A stretch of DNA of 64,000 bases. Origin: Natrinema marinum (lineage in GTDB: Archaea; Halobacteriota; Halobacteria; Halobacteriales; Natrialbaceae). Below, one piece after another: positions 52,301 through 59,294 of this stretch (its first letter is position 1; each line of letters starts with the position of its first letter). The stretch spans positions 248,001 to 312,000 of the forward strand of contig NZ_CP100763.1 of the NCBI RefSeq assembly GCF_024296685.1, in the 5' to 3' direction. The notes under the pieces were generated by a model. The model saw only the letters and a program-made list of their open reading frames with translations. It was not told where the DNA came from and made no database searches. The translations under genes were made by a program, and so were the position numbers.

Positions 52301-53143
52301 TTGGTACGGCTCGATCATGTAGTACTTCTTCTCGTTTTCCTTCTCCGAGTGGAAGATGACCACGTACGCGTAGGGTTTGTTCACCCAGTAGCGCTCGACC
52401 TCACGAAAGTGGGTTTTCTTCTCCATCGGAACCGCCTTCTCGAGGTCGTAGCGGTTGGAGACGGTGGTGTTGCCGGCGGCCGTCGAGAAGAATTCGTCTT
52501 CGTCTACGTCCTCTTGGACGTTGACGGTTCGTTCCTCGACGATATCGTCGAGTTCCAGCGCCGCATCGTTGCCGGCCGCGAGCCGCCCCTCGAGCGTCTC
52601 GGGATCGAACCCGAGCGCCTCCTCCTCGTCGTGGCGAACGATCTCACCGCTCGAGTCCCGCGGGCGGCTCCCGTCGTCCTCGTAGTAGTACTCCCACTTG
52701 TAGTGTTCCCAGGACCAGGTGTCCTTGACGACCGGCGTCGTCTCCGGGTCGACGTGCTCGAGGAAGATTTCCCAGAGCGCGTCGGCGTTGTCGCCGGCGG
52801 TCGGCAGGACGCTGTCCACGAGGTCGTCCGGGTGGTGACCGAGGTACGCCGCTGGATCGAACTCGACTCGAGCCCAGTCCTCACCGCTCGGTACTCGTCC
52901 GCCTTCGTTGGTGTCGAGCCCGAGCTGGTCGTCGGCCTCCGGGTCGTCCGGGTAGAGCGTGGACACTTCGTCCCCGTGGCCGTACTCGTCCATGAACTCC
53001 GCCCACGTGTACTCGCCGACCCGAGCACCCGGGTCCGGTGTGGGATCCGACTCTTGAGACCGCTCATCCTCCGACGCGGGGTCGGACACCTCCCCCTCAG
53101 ATAAGTCCCCGGCATCCGACTGGTCGGCCTCGTCAATAGCCAT
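49340..53143 (-). CDS. pilB: Type IV pilus/secretion ATPase PilB with acidic C-terminal tail
   Basis: The 1267-residue protein is a VirB11/GspE-type ATPase. The Walker A GGTASGKTTS is near residue 540, the Asp box SIEDTREVELP follows, and RPDYIVMGEIRGEE is the Walker-B-like segment, then STGHTTYTTFHADS. About 460 residues of conserved N-terminal region precede it. From about residue 880 the last 390 residues are Asp/Glu-rich and disordered, with repeated EPPTIDVGD units. This tail is far longer than that of typical PilB. The ATG at 53143 is chosen over an upstream 53164; an AATTTTTTGA box sits about 31 nt before it. Confidence 0.9.
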   Translation of the reverse strand: MAIDEADQSDAGDLSEGEVSDPASEDERSQESDPTPDPGARVGEYTWAEFMDEYGHGDEVSTLYPDDPEADDQLGLDTNEGGRVPSGEDWARVEFDPAAYLGHHPDDLVDSVLPTAGDNADALWEIFLEHVDPETTPVVKDTWSWEHYKWEYYYEDDGSRPRDSSGEIVRHDEEEALGFDPETLEGRLAAGNDAALELDDIVEERTVNVQEDVDEDEFFSTAAGNTTVSNRYDLEKAVPMEKKTHFREVERYWVNKPYAYVVIFHSEKENEKKYYMIEPYQNEIETELQEFLSGKLRTAIKYSEEGIKEQSTEDGRRTVIEDETRRLLKRYDLFEATSEEASKGILDTLRGLLDDDDDDVELESGPSQLDGIEVRPEPAILADDPDTLNEYQVEKLLYLLKRNFIGYERIDGIKHDINVEDISVDGYNSPVFVYHSEYEQIISNIYHGEDELDDFVVKLAQRSGKGISKRLPQVDATLPDGSRAQLTLGKEVSDHGTNYTIRQFKDVPFTPIDLINWNTFSLDEMAFLWLAIENHKSLIFAGGTASGKTTSLNAVSLFIPSSAKIVSIEDTREVELPQRNWIASVTRPSFADDEQGDVDEFDLLEAALRQRPDYIVMGEIRGEEGRTLFQVMSTGHTTYTTFHADSVDEVLKRFTTDPINVSKTMFTALDLVSIQTQTRVQGRKVRRNKSLTEINHYDAEHDEINVQDVYQWQAETDEYLKMGDSNTLEEIQFDRGWSDEKLQQELFKREIILAYLIKNELNTYAQVAATVQAFINDPDTILTLIANGQLEDSLEDLREMESVLIDVDQEKEELVPRPEATSETYNLSMDILERAEESLFEEYRGKVPSGLATALGDVESESTIDVDRADSDDFDFAGEVDDGVEDDEWELGDGSTAFAPESEAEDGNEPAWLNEDSGFDIGDDNASAADASAGEGGDAAPATASTAEPETAVTTAESSGAATDAEPSGDPSPASSSGADAGGGGGTAGTGSSGSTVLPSEDAEDGDFGGLFDDMGETIDELDDPDTGQATAGGGSAAEQPDTSGFDTMFPEDDLDSIFDPDSSDTESDADFSEQLADAGQATDEREPPTIDLGDGTDDDGDDRADSADDPGADADTDAPDDESAAAPEPPTIDVGDAPDDESAAAPEPPTIDVGDASDDGDAGPSDDEEPIAGSPPESAGEPDTDAEPATTPADDDVDEDESGSIFGDESNSVFSDDDEDDDGGSLFDDSDEDDGESIFRDDGDDDASESDGSIFGTDESDEDGDA
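49684..49798 (-). repeat. Tandem 57-bp repeat in the pilB tail
   Basis: Two near-identical 57-bp units (the shared TCGATCGTCGGTGGTTC begins at 49686 and 49743) encode a 19-residue acidic unit with EPPTIDVGD. A third, divergent copy (EPPTIDLGD) lies further along. The repeat is part of the disordered tail. Confidence 0.75.
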
Positions 53144-53388
53144 TGCATCCACCCTAACTCTCACCCCTCAAAAAATTCATCCGTCCATTACCACTTCTGA
53201 TAATCCTGGCGACGCCGGATTTTGCTCGAGTTCGACGCTGTCACAGCCAAACAGGAGCCAGTAACGATACGCACGCGCGCCTGTCTCCACGCTACACACT
53301 CACGGGTTGTTCGGCAGACAGGACTCGAACGTCGCGAGCGGCCGCCGTGTGGAAACCTTGACGTGTGCGACGGCGGTACGAGAGAGCG

Positions 53389-54156
53389 ATGAGCGACCTG
53401 TTCGACCTCGAGGGGCGAGTCGCAGTGGTGACGGGCGGCGGCCGCGGTATCGGCCGCGCGATCGCCGTCGAACTGGCGAACGCGGGTGCCGCGGTCGTTC
53501 CGAGCGCCCGGTCGGTGGACGAGATCGAGGCCGTCGCCGCGGACATCGAAGCGGACGGCGGCGACGCCGTCGCCGTCCCCGCGGACGTGACCGATTCCGA
53601 CGCCGTGAGCGACGTGATCGACCGAGCGGCCGACGAGTTCGGCGGTGTCGATGTCGTCGTCAACAACGCCGGCTTCAACCCCGATGACGCGCTCGGCCGG
53701 CCGGAGGACGTCGAGACCGAGAGCCTCGACCGCGTCCTCGATGTCAACCTAAACGGCGCATACGAGGTGACGCGAACGGCGGCCGAGTACCTCCTCGAGA
53801 GCGACGGCGGCTCCGTCATCAACGTCGCTAGCGTCGGCGGCCTCGTCGGCCTGCCGCGCCAGCACCCCTACGTCGCCTCCAAGCACGGACTGGTCGGGCT
53901 CACCAAGAGCATGTCCCTGGACTGGGCGCCCGAGGTTCGCGTCAACGCCGTCGCGCCGGGCTACGTCTCGACGGACCTGACCACCGATCTCGAGGCGAAC
54001 GACCGCCTGCGTCAGTCGATCATCGACCGCACGCCGCTGGATCGGTTCGCCGACCCCGAGGAGATCGCCGGCCCGGTCGTCTTTCTCGCGAGCGATGCCG
54101 CCAGCTACGTGACCGGCTCGGTGTTCGCGGCTGACGGCGGCTGGACGGCACGATAA
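53389..54156 (+). CDS. Short-chain dehydrogenase/reductase (FabG-like)
   Basis: The 255-residue protein has the SDR cofactor loop TGGGRGIGRAIA at about 14-25, NNAG near residue 90, and the catalytic Ser...YVASK pair (SVGG... and YVASKHGLV, Tyr about 165, Lys 169). The C-terminal TGSVFAADGGW is typical of FabG/oxoacyl-ACP-reductase-like members. Coenzyme and substrate are not known. A TATA-like AACCTTGAC is about 30 nt before the ATG at 53389; the longer frame upstream is not needed. Confidence 0.88.
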   Translation: MSDLFDLEGRVAVVTGGGRGIGRAIAVELANAGAAVVPSARSVDEIEAVAADIEADGGDAVAVPADVTDSDAVSDVIDRAADEFGGVDVVVNNAGFNPDDALGRPEDVETESLDRVLDVNLNGAYEVTRTAAEYLLESDGGSVINVASVGGLVGLPRQHPYVASKHGLVGLTKSMSLDWAPEVRVNAVAPGYVSTDLTTDLEANDRLRQSIIDRTPLDRFADPEEIAGPVVFLASDAASYVTGSVFAADGGWTAR

Positions 54157-54322
54157 CGCTGCGCCGTCACTTGCAGCGATTCGAACCGCCACGCAACGAC
54201 ACTCAATATCGTTCACCCGATCAGGTTCGGCTCGAACGCGTTCGAATCAAAAAACGTGGGGATGGTTGCTACCGAGTGGTGGTTCTCCTAATCCTTACGC
54301 GCGAAACGGGAGAAGATCTCCT

Positions 54323-55564
54323 ATGCGCTATAATGACAGTGCCCAAGCACGCGAGGTCGCCGAGCGCGCTCACGACCTGATGGAAGAGGTCGTCCTTCCG
54401 ATCGAACGCGAACGAGCCGGCGGGATGGCCGTCTCGAGCGGGACCATCGCGGAGCTCCGCGAGGCGGCTCGCGAGTACGATGTCTACGCACCGCAGATCC
54501 CCGAGGAGTACGGCGGCATGGGGCTTTCCTTCCGCGACTCCCTCCCGGCGTTCGAAGAGGCCGGTCGCAGCATGCTCGGACAGGTCGCGATGCGCGTTGA
54601 CGCGCCCGACGAGGGGAACATGCACCTCCTCGAGCTGGCCGGGGACGACCTCCAGAAGGAGACCTACCTCGAGCCCCTCGTTCAGGGCGAGATCAAGTCC
54701 GGCTTCTCGATGACGGAGCCGATGCAAGGCGCGGGCTCGGATCCGAAGATGATCCAGACCACGGCCGAGAAGGACGGCGACGAGTGGGTCATCGACGGCC
54801 ACAAGTGGTGGACGACACAGGGCGTCGAAGCCGATATCCTGATCGTCCTCGCCCGAACGGACCCGGATGCCCACCCCTACGAGGCCTGTTCGCTGTTCCT
54901 CGTGCCGGCCGACGCCGACGGCGTCGAGGTCATCCGCGACGTGCCCCACATGGGCGGCGGTAACCGCGGCGCCTCCCACGCCGAGATCCGTTACAAGAAC
55001 GTCCGCGTCCCCGAGGAACACCTGCTCGGAGAGCTGAATCAGGGCTTTACCCACGCTCAGGAACGGCTCGGTCCGGCCCGCCTGACCCACTGTATGCGCT
55101 ACTCCGGGATGGCCCAGCGCTCGCTCGACATCGCGAAGGCGTACGTCAGCGAGCGCGAGGGATTCGATTCGACCCTGTCGGACAAGCAGTCGATTCGCTA
55201 CCGGATCGCCGACGCCGAGACGAAACTCCACATGGCCCGCACCGGGATCCGCGACGCCGCCGACCGGATCGCCGCCGGCGACGAGGCCCGTCTCCCCGTC
55301 TCGATGTGCAAGGTGTTCACCGCCAACGCCACGCAGGACGCCATCGACCTCGCGGTCCAGTGTTGCGGCGCGAACGGTATCGGGAAGGACCTTCCCATCT
55401 CGGATTTCTACGAGGCCGTCCGCGCGTTCCGCATCGTCGACGGCGCAGACGAGGTCCACCGCCGGGTCATCGCCCGCGCCGCCTTCGAAGACGTTCCCGA
55501 GGAAGAACTCGAGCCGCTCACCCGCTTCGGCGATCCGAACCGCGACCGAGGCGCGGACCACTGA
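54323..55564 (+). CDS. Acyl-CoA dehydrogenase
   Basis: The 413-residue flavoenzyme has the family blocks GFSMTEPMQGAGSDP with the FAD-contact region, DEWVIDGHKWWTTQG and CCGANGIGKDLPISDFYEAVRAFRIVDGADEVHRR at the C-terminus. It oxidises acyl-CoA to enoyl-CoA; with the acyl-CoA ligase elsewhere in the window it fits fatty-acid or branched-chain degradation. The catalytic base is not obvious from the sequence alone. The ATG at 54323 is supported by a CCTAATCCTTAC box about 28 nt upstream. Confidence 0.88.
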   Translation: MRYNDSAQAREVAERAHDLMEEVVLPIERERAGGMAVSSGTIAELREAAREYDVYAPQIPEEYGGMGLSFRDSLPAFEEAGRSMLGQVAMRVDAPDEGNMHLLELAGDDLQKETYLEPLVQGEIKSGFSMTEPMQGAGSDPKMIQTTAEKDGDEWVIDGHKWWTTQGVEADILIVLARTDPDAHPYEACSLFLVPADADGVEVIRDVPHMGGGNRGASHAEIRYKNVRVPEEHLLGELNQGFTHAQERLGPARLTHCMRYSGMAQRSLDIAKAYVSEREGFDSTLSDKQSIRYRIADAETKLHMARTGIRDAADRIAAGDEARLPVSMCKVFTANATQDAIDLAVQCCGANGIGKDLPISDFYEAVRAFRIVDGADEVHRRVIARAAFEDVPEEELEPLTRFGDPNRDRGADH

Positions 55565-56079
55565 ATCGCCGCGGCGTTCGATCGTAACGCCGACCAATTT
55601 CGCCAGAGATCGCCCGAACTCGTTTTCGATCGTCACGATCTCCCCTCACCCGAGACGGAACCCTCGTGTGGTCTACCCGCGAGCGCTGCCCACGGATGGC
55701 AGCGGCGGTCGGCGATGCGCGTCGGTGGTGTGGCGACTGCCGACACCGTCTCGAGCGCCGAAACGACGGTCGACGGTCGACGCTCCGGTTCCCCTCCGTT
55801 CAGCGGCTAGTCACGACCGACGCCGCATCCGCGACGTATCGACCGGCGCTGTGACCGTCGTTGGCACGATCATCTAGATCCGCACCCCGACAATTCCGGC
55901 CGTTCGATCGGCAATCTGGACGCAGAATCGAGCCACAATCGGCGTGTCTCCGCGCTCGAGACTGGCGCGCGAACGCGACCCGCGATGCGGCCCGGCCTCG
56001 AGTCAGCGTGTGGTGGCTCGAGGGGGGTACGCTGGTGGGTTCTATGGCGGGATTCGAACTACGTGTGCGGATCGCTGTA
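55565..56079. other. Intergenic region before tRNA-Arg
   Basis: About 515 bp without a convincing gene; short frames in 55666-55877 are Arg-rich and look spurious. The right end, 56045-56059, carries a copy of the tRNA T-arm sequence described at the tRNA. Confidence 0.4.
56045..56059. repeat. 15-bp copy of the tRNA T-arm sequence
   Basis: TGGCGGGATTCGAAC at 56045-56059 repeats exactly at 56086-56100, inside the tRNA. It is 20 bp beyond the tRNA 3' end. Such tRNA 3'-end copies can be attachment-site remnants, but may also be a decayed tRNA. Confidence 0.55.
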
Positions 56080-56152
56080 CGGGCGTGGCGGGATTCGAAC
56101 CCACGATCAGAAGGTTAGGAACCTCCTGCCCTCTCCGCTAGGCCACACGCCC
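56080..56152 (-). tRNA. tRNA-Arg (anticodon CCT)
   Basis: The minus strand folds into a complete cloverleaf of 73 nt. The acceptor stem GGGCGTG/CACGCCC is fully paired, the anticodon stem GGAGG/CCTTC holds the loop TTCCTAA with anticodon CCT at 34-36, and the T-arm has GTGGG-TTCGAAT-CCCGC with the GTTCGAATC consensus. No intron and no encoded CCA are seen; the discriminator is G. It reads AGG codons. Confidence 0.95.
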
Positions 56153-56168
56153 CGGCGTGAAAAGAACG

Positions 56169-56483
56169 CTAGTTGGTTTCCGTTTCGGTCTCGGTCTCGG
56201 CCTCGGTCGTCGACTCCTCCTCGGTGGTGACCGGCTCCGTGTCGACGAAATCCTCGTTTTGCTGGCTAGCGCCCTCGGCCTGACTGCCGTCGCGCATTTC
56301 CTCGAGTTCCGATTCGACCTTTTCGCGCCCCTTCTGGAACTCACCCATGGCTTCACCTGTCGACCGAGCCAGTTTCGGGATCTTGTTGGCCCCGAAGAGC
56401 AAGATCGCGATGATGAGGATGATTGCGAGCTCCGGAGGCCCCATGCCGCCCGGGATGAACAGCGGTGCGGTTTCGACTACCAT
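56169..56483 (-). CDS. tatA: Twin-arginine translocase subunit TatA
   Basis: A 104-residue TatA/E protein with an N-terminal membrane helix at about 17-32 (PPELAIILIIAILLFGA), the canonical FGANKIPKLARSTGEAMGEF hinge and amphipathic helix, and an acidic Thr/Glu-rich tail. It forms the pore of the Tat export pathway, which haloarchaea use heavily; the Tat lipoproteins in this window are examples of substrates. The ATG at 56483 is supported by a TTATAA box about 30 nt upstream. Confidence 0.93.
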   Translation of the reverse strand: MVVETAPLFIPGGMGPPELAIILIIAILLFGANKIPKLARSTGEAMGEFQKGREKVESELEEMRDGSQAEGASQQNEDFVDTEPVTTEEESTTEAETETETETN

Positions 56484-56510
56484 CTCTATGCGTGGCTTAC
56501 CCGCTGGCAA

Positions 56511-56517
56511 TTATAAC
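56511..56517 (-). promoter_or_regulatory. TATA box of tatA
   Basis: GTTATAA on the minus strand lies about 30 nt before the tatA ATG at 56483. Confidence 0.55.
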
Positions 56518-56688
56518 CTTTTTGGACCGATAAGGCAAGCAAGCGGCCGCGACAGTCGTCCTGAGCGCGAGATTCGCCGAGAACTAGGTTCGGCTCTCTA
56601 GGCCCGGCGGGTCCGTGGCGATCGTCCGGCCCCCTCCTCCGTTCCGCGAGCGAAACTGTCTTTCCGAGGTGGACACAATACGCGGACG

Positions 56689-57168
56689 ATGGTAACGACC
56701 GGAGACGACGCACCCGACTTCACCGCACCGCTCGCAAACGGCGACATCGAGGAGTTCGCGCTCTCGGACCGCCTCGAAGACGAAGCACCGATCGTCCTCG
56801 CGTTCTTCCCCGGCGCGTTCACGAGCGTCTGTACGACCGAAATGTGTGCGTTCCAGGATCGGCTGGCGGACTTCAACGACCTCGACGCCGCGGTCTACGG
56901 GGTCAGCCGCGACTCGCCGTTTACGCTAAACGAGTTCCGCGAACAGAACGGCCTCGAGTTCGGACTCATCAGCGACTACAACAAGGAGATCACCGACGAC
57001 TACGGCATCGCGATGGACTTCGCCGACTTGGGCGTCTACGGCGTCGCCAAGCGAGCCGTCTTCGTAATCGACGGCCACGGCGAGATCACCTACGCGTGGG
57101 TCAGCGACGACCCCGGCGTCGAACCCGACTACGACGAGGTCGAGGCCGCCGTCGAGGACCTCTCCTGA
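56689..57168 (+). CDS. Peroxiredoxin (AhpC/TSA, Bcp type)
   Basis: A 159-residue peroxiredoxin: the PGAFTSVCTTEMCAF motif puts the peroxidatic cysteine at Cys48 with a second cysteine, Cys53, in the position used by atypical Bcp-type enzymes. Downstream segments YGVSRDSPFTLNEF and KRAVFVIDGHGEI complete the thioredoxin fold. It reduces peroxides in the cytoplasm with electrons from a thioredoxin partner. No second gene of the pathway is seen nearby. Confidence 0.92.
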   Translation: MVTTGDDAPDFTAPLANGDIEEFALSDRLEDEAPIVLAFFPGAFTSVCTTEMCAFQDRLADFNDLDAAVYGVSRDSPFTLNEFREQNGLEFGLISDYNKEITDDYGIAMDFADLGVYGVAKRAVFVIDGHGEITYAWVSDDPGVEPDYDEVEAAVEDLS

Positions 57169-57233
57169 CGGCCGCGACGAACGCCCAGACGCGACGGCGT
57201 AGCGCTTTTGACGCAGGCAGCCGACGTTCGCGT

Positions 57234-58049
57234 ATGAGTGATTCTGCCGCCAACGAGGATCCCCGCCGCGTCTACTCTCCCGACGACGACCACGCCTTCC
57301 CCGACGAGAAACTCAATGCCGTCCTCGAGTACGTCAAAACCGACGAGGAAATCGCGGCCTACCTCGAGGCCCAGAACGTCAACGCGGTCGACCGGATGCG
57401 GTACAACGATCACGGAACGAAACACATCGAGATCGTCCGCAACCGCGCGCTCTGTCTCTACGACCTGCTCAAGCAGGGCGACGTCGACTTCAACGGCGCG
57501 CGCCAGCAGGGCCTCGAGGAGGAAGACGAGTCGGTCATCATCGCGCTCGCGGCTACCCTCCACGACGTGGGCCACGTCGTCCATCGCGACAGCCACGCCT
57601 ACTATTCGATTCCGCTCGCTGCGGACATTCTCGATAGGGTTCTCCCCGAGTTCTACGATGTCGCCGACACGGTCCGAATGAAAGGCGAAGTGCTCCACGC
57701 GATCCTCTGTCACCACCGTTCGGAGACGCCCCTGACGACAGAAGCGGGTGTCATCCGCGTCGCCGACGCCCTGGACATGGAACACGGCCGCTCGCGGATC
57801 CCCTACGAACACGGCGGTCGGGGTATCAACACCCTCTCGAGTCAGGCCATCAGCCGCGTCTCGCTCCAGCAAGGCGACACCACGCCAGTCATGGTCGAAA
57901 TCGAGATGACCAACGCCGCTGGCGTCTACCAGGTCGACAATCTCCTCAAAGCCAAACTCGAGGACTCCGGCCTCGAAGACCGGATCCGAATCGTCGCGCT
58001 CAACACCAACGAGAACCGCGAGCAGCTGGTCGAGCGGATCGAGCTCTAA
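57234..58049 (+). CDS. HD-domain metal-dependent phosphohydrolase
   Basis: The 271-residue protein has a metal motif with His110-Asp111 (TLHDVGH) and an earlier HGTKHIEIV around residue 64, then HHRSET near 160, consistent with the HD fold. Members hydrolyse phosphoesters, often (d)NTPs or cyclic nucleotides, but the substrate here is unknown. It is downstream of the peroxiredoxin by 65 bp. The ATG at 57234 fits a GCTTTTGAC TATA-like box about 27 nt upstream. Confidence 0.85.
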   Translation: MSDSAANEDPRRVYSPDDDHAFPDEKLNAVLEYVKTDEEIAAYLEAQNVNAVDRMRYNDHGTKHIEIVRNRALCLYDLLKQGDVDFNGARQQGLEEEDESVIIALAATLHDVGHVVHRDSHAYYSIPLAADILDRVLPEFYDVADTVRMKGEVLHAILCHHRSETPLTTEAGVIRVADALDMEHGRSRIPYEHGGRGINTLSSQAISRVSLQQGDTTPVMVEIEMTNAAGVYQVDNLLKAKLEDSGLEDRIRIVALNTNENREQLVERIEL

Positions 58050-58340
58050 AATCCACCTTTTGCCCTACGGTTTGCCGCGCTGGTGACTTCGTCACCCAGC
58101 GCGGCGTCTCTCGGCAAAAGCTGGACCAAAAGCACTCCTCCCTCCCCTCCACTCACTTCGTTCCTTCCGGGTCAGTCGTCGGCCCGCTCGCTCCCTGACT
58201 CGCGGCTGTCGGCCGCTCGTCTTACCGCGGCGCTACGCGCCGCGCATTCGTTCGCTCGCGGTTGGTGATCGGGTGACTGCCTGCCTTTCCCCAGATCACG
58301 GGTTCCTCGCAGCGCTCGGAACCCGCTCTCGGCCGTGGTC
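58050..58340. other. Intergenic repeat-rich region after the HD gene
   Basis: About 290 bp without a credible gene. It contains the hairpin at 58058-58119 and further runs of CG-rich words such as CGCGGCGCTACGCGCCGCG around 58227-58245. No known element is recognised. It may be a non-autonomous repeat block. Confidence 0.45.
58058..58119. repeat. Long nested hairpin downstream of the HD gene
   Basis: TTTTGCC (58058-58064) pairs with GGCAAAA (58113-58119). Inside, GCCGCGCTGGTGAC (58074-58087) and GTCACCCAGCGCGGC (58091-58105) form a stem with one bulge and a TTC loop. It starts 9 nt after the HD gene stop, so it may end that transcript or be the end of a repeat. Confidence 0.7.
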
Positions 58341-58565
58341 TCAGGCCAGTTCGAATCGACCGTTTCGCCGCTCGAGATAGCCGCGATCCCGGAGCGTGCC
58401 GGTGATCGAGAGGACGGTTCCCTTGTTGACCGCGAGTTCCTCACAGAGGTCTTCGGCGGTCGCGCTCCCGACGGCGGCGAGATACAGGTACACGAGTTTC
58501 GCTCGCGCGGAATCGAGATCGGTCGGTATCGATGCGTCGAGCCCCGTCGTCGTTGTCGAGGTCAT
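58341..58565 (-). CDS. Small winged-helix DNA-binding protein
   Basis: A 74-residue protein: about 18 hydrophilic residues, then a winged helix (ARAKLVYLYLAAVGSATAEDLCEELAVNKGTVLSITGTLRDRGYLERRNGRFELA). The layout (helix, turn, recognition helix, wing) resembles MarR/TrmB-type domains. Target and ligand are unknown. A TATA box at 58589-58597 lies about 28 nt before the ATG at 58565, so it is probably leaderless. Confidence 0.82.
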   Translation of the reverse strand: MTSTTTTGLDASIPTDLDSARAKLVYLYLAAVGSATAEDLCEELAVNKGTVLSITGTLRDRGYLERRNGRFELA

Positions 58566-58588
58566 ACTTCCATCTCTTTCTTTCGACG

Positions 58589-58597
58589 ATAATAAAG
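58589..58597 (-). promoter_or_regulatory. TATA box of the small HTH protein
   Basis: CTTTATTAT on the minus strand is centred about 28 nt before the ATG at 58565. Confidence 0.55.
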
Positions 58598-58780
58598 TCA
58601 CTCTACAACGATCGTCGAAAACGCGGCGACGGAATGACCGTCGATATGTCGGTCGTCGATCGTCGAACGCCCTCGAGAGCGGACGTGAGCGGCTCGAGCC
58701 GCCGCGTTCGAGTATAGGCGATCGTCGTATCGACGCCCCGTGGTACCGCGCCACGCGATCGATGCAGGCCGGCGGATCGC

Positions 58781-58788
58781 TTTTTGTA
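58781..58788 (+). promoter_or_regulatory. TATA-like box of the XapX gene
   Basis: TTTTTGTA is centred about 30 nt before the ATG at 58815. Confidence 0.45.
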
Positions 58789-58814
58789 GACGCGCCCCCG
58801 AATGACAGGGACGA

Positions 58815-59009
58815 ATGTCGACGCAACTTACAGCCCTCGCGCTTCTGACCGGACTGACAACCGGCGCGCTGTTTCGGTTTCTCAATATTCCGATCCCCGC
58901 ACCGCCGGAGTTGCCCGGACTCATGGGTATCGTCGGGATTTACGTCGGCTACAGAGTGATCGAGTATCTGGATATCGGGGTCGATCTGCTCGAGACGCTG
59001 GGGCTGTAG
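58815..59009 (+). CDS. XapX-domain small membrane protein
   Basis: A 64-residue protein with two hydrophobic segments and the XapX-type sequence FRFLNIPIPAPPELPGLMGIVGIYVGYRVIEYL. XapX proteins are small membrane proteins of unknown function. It is convergent with the small minus-strand gene that follows. Confidence 0.8.
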   Translation: MSTQLTALALLTGLTTGALFRFLNIPIPAPPELPGLMGIVGIYVGYRVIEYLDIGVDLLETLGL

Positions 59010-59041
59010 CGAGCCGGCCGAGCGGCGAGAGTGACCGGAGT

Positions 59042-59203
59042 TCAGGCCGCCGAGTCGGCTGTAAAGAAAAACCGCATGAGGGTCCACAGCACGACCAAGA
59101 GCGCTGCGGGCGCGAACACGACCGCCACGAACAGCAGCGGTCCGGCCAGAATGGAACTGCTGAAGAGAGCCGCGACGACGGCGAACAGTAAGCTGGTGCC
59201 CAT
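59042..59203 (-). CDS. Very small membrane protein, two helices
   Basis: A 53-residue protein with two hydrophobic segments (MGTSLLFAVVAALFSSSILAG and LLFVAVVFAPAALLVVLWTLM) and a short basic C-terminal side. A GATAAACG-type box at 59228-59235 (CGTTTATC on the minus strand) is about 28 nt before the ATG, so the gene is probably real despite its size. It lies 91 bp from sdhA on the same strand, after the sdh operon. Function unknown. Confidence 0.6.
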   Translation of the reverse strand: MGTSLLFAVVAALFSSSILAGPLLFVAVVFAPAALLVVLWTLMRFFFTADSAA

Positions 59204-59227
59204 ATATCCGCCATTAGATGGAGCAGG

Positions 59228-59235
59228 GATAAACG
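59228..59235 (-). promoter_or_regulatory. TATA-like box of the 53-residue membrane protein
   Basis: CGTTTATC on the minus strand lies about 28 nt before the ATG at 59203, supporting the small gene. Confidence 0.45.
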
Positions 59236-59294
59236 ATTCTACTCGAGGTGACGGTCGCCTCACGAACCGTGAACACAGAAACGGAAACTCGCGG

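Noticed and set aside
55666-55877. Short frames of 62 and 69 codons after the acyl-CoA dehydrogenase gene
   Set aside because: They are basic, lack domains and lie in a region with no promoter.
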